A stretch of DNA of 64,000 nt from Mycolicibacterium rhodesiae NBB3 (GTDB taxonomy: Bacteria > Actinomycetota > Actinomycetes > Mycobacteriales > Mycobacteriaceae): positions 5,146,001 to 5,210,000 of the forward strand of contig NC_016604.1 in the NCBI RefSeq assembly GCF_000230895.2. Reading direction: 5' to 3'. The position numbers and the translations under genes are program-made. The notes beneath the pieces were generated by a model. The model had not been told where the DNA came from. It ran no database searches and worked only from the letters and a program-made list of their open reading frames with translations. Shown here piece by piece: positions 63,620 through 64,000 of the stretch; the stretch's first letter is position 1, and every line of letters begins with the position of its first letter.

Positions 63620-63835
63620 CGTCCTTGACTTCGCCGAGCGTGGCGGACCGGCAATGACCCGGGACCGTTGCAACGCCTCTCGACCGCAGAAAGTCTACGC
63701 CGTCGCCCGGTCGGCGTCTGGGACGCCCGACTCACCAAGATTAACCGGACTGCAACCGAACGTATTTCGACTGCACTGCGAAGGCAGCGAATTCAACCCG
63801 TGTGGCGATGCCGCTCCAAGCCACCACACAGGGCT

Positions 63836-63841
63836 TACGCT
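63836..63841 (+). promoter_or_regulatory. -10 element TACGCT of the PAC2 gene
   Basis: TACGCT is 6 nt before GTG 63848, a leaderless geometry identical to that of the nuclease gene at 52677. Confidence 0.42.
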
Positions 63842-63847
63842 GGCCTG

Positions 63848-64000
63848 GTGACGCCGAAACTGCCCGAATTGAGCGACACAATCGTCGTCGCGGCCTTCGA
63901 GGGCTGGAATGACGCAGGCGACGCGGCCAGCGATGCGTTGGAGCACCTCGACGCGATATGGGAAGCCGAGCCGATCGTGGAGATCGACGACGAGGCGTAC
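63848..64000 (+). CDS. PAC2 (proteasome assembly chaperone-like) family protein, 5' part
   Basis: Only the first 51 codons are present: TPKLPELSDTIVVAAFEGWN, then DAGDAASDALEHLDAIWEAE and PIVEIDDEAY, running off the right edge. FEGWNDAGDAAS is the hallmark of actinobacterial PAC2 proteins (Rv2125 position). PAC2 proteins share a fold with eukaryotic proteasome assembly chaperones; their bacterial role is unproven. The GTG start is supported by the -10 at 6-nt spacing. Confidence 0.87.
   Translation, partial: MTPKLPELSDTIVVAAFEGWNDAGDAASDALEHLDAIWEAEPIVEIDDEAY

Noticed and set aside
63596..63847. Cobalamin riboswitch upstream of metH
   Set aside because: I looked for a B12-box-like GCCACTG and long pairing regions and saw none. 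Only the short palindrome at the ribosome-binding site stands out.

Overview
This 64 kb window is chromosomal DNA from a high-GC actinobacterium, almost certainly a fast-growing Mycobacterium (Mycolicibacterium). The evidence is a complete Pup-proteasome locus (mpa, dop, pup, prcB, prcA, pafA, pafB, pafC), RbpA, a cobalamin cluster, HelY-TatC-TatA, hisE-hisG-metH, and mycobacterial secreted proteins (DUF732, MTB12-like, LppK-like). The gene order follows the M. tuberculosis stretch from about Rv2046 to Rv2125, with local insertions and losses. No tRNA, rRNA, CRISPR, prophage or insertion sequence was seen. Coding density is very high, with no gene-free stretch over 300 bp.

Layout. 1-8.5 kb: a truncated lipoprotein gene, a winged-helix/alpha-beta-hydrolase fusion, a small Cys-rich protein, rbpA, then the minus-strand run fxsA > amidohydrolase > lnt > ppm1, with lipoprotein N-acyltransferase and polyprenol-phosphate-mannose synthase as separate overlapping genes. 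Next come a dienelactone-hydrolase-like gene and two tandem F420/PPOX-type proteins. 8.5-27 kb: the cobalamin region. cobN, cobG-cobH-cobIJ and cobL-cobM-cobK are interrupted by a 33-residue membrane peptide, a Baeyer-Villiger-type monooxygenase, a four-gene osmoprotectant ABC transporter, a TauD-type dioxygenase and a phosphotransferase. An SDR gene and an F420-type biliverdin-reductase homologue close the block. 27-34.6 kb: Xaa-Pro peptidase, VOC protein, 5'-3' exonuclease, a Gln/Pro/Tyr-rich DUF4333 protein, and helY, tatC, tatA. 34.6-50.2 kb: the Pup-proteasome region. pafBC is separated from pafA by an opposite-strand methyltransferase, two alpha/beta hydrolases lie between pafA and prcA, and two paralogous membrane proteins lie between dop and mpa. 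50.3-64 kb: an MTB12-like protein, lppK-like, a DUF503 protein, trmI, a RecB-type nuclease, a thioesterase, a disulfide oxidoreductase, a DUF4126-like protein, hisG-hisE, a sugar porter, a HAD phosphatase, metH, and the start of a PAC2 gene.

How the parts connect. pup, dop, pafA, prcBA and mpa form a full pupylation/proteasome system. Their neighbours pafB and pafC encode the WYL-domain activator of the RecA-independent DNA-damage response. The RecB-type nuclease gene at 52.7 kb carries upstream a close match to the promoter architecture that PafBC acts on, so regulator and probable target lie in one window. The cobalamin genes supply the cofactor of the MetH encoded at the right end.

The most general pattern I found is regulatory. 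At least sixteen genes have a TANNNT -10 hexamer placed 5-9 nt before an ATG or GTG, the arrangement expected of leaderless mRNAs. In two divergent pairs the two -10 hexamers share a central TA. I found no convincing wholly new multi-gene system. The best leads are the PafBC-type promoter, the shared -10 elements, a MIRU-like insertion with direct repeats between hisE and hisG, a palindrome covering the metH ribosome-binding site, and the uncharacterised membrane-protein pair between dop and mpa.
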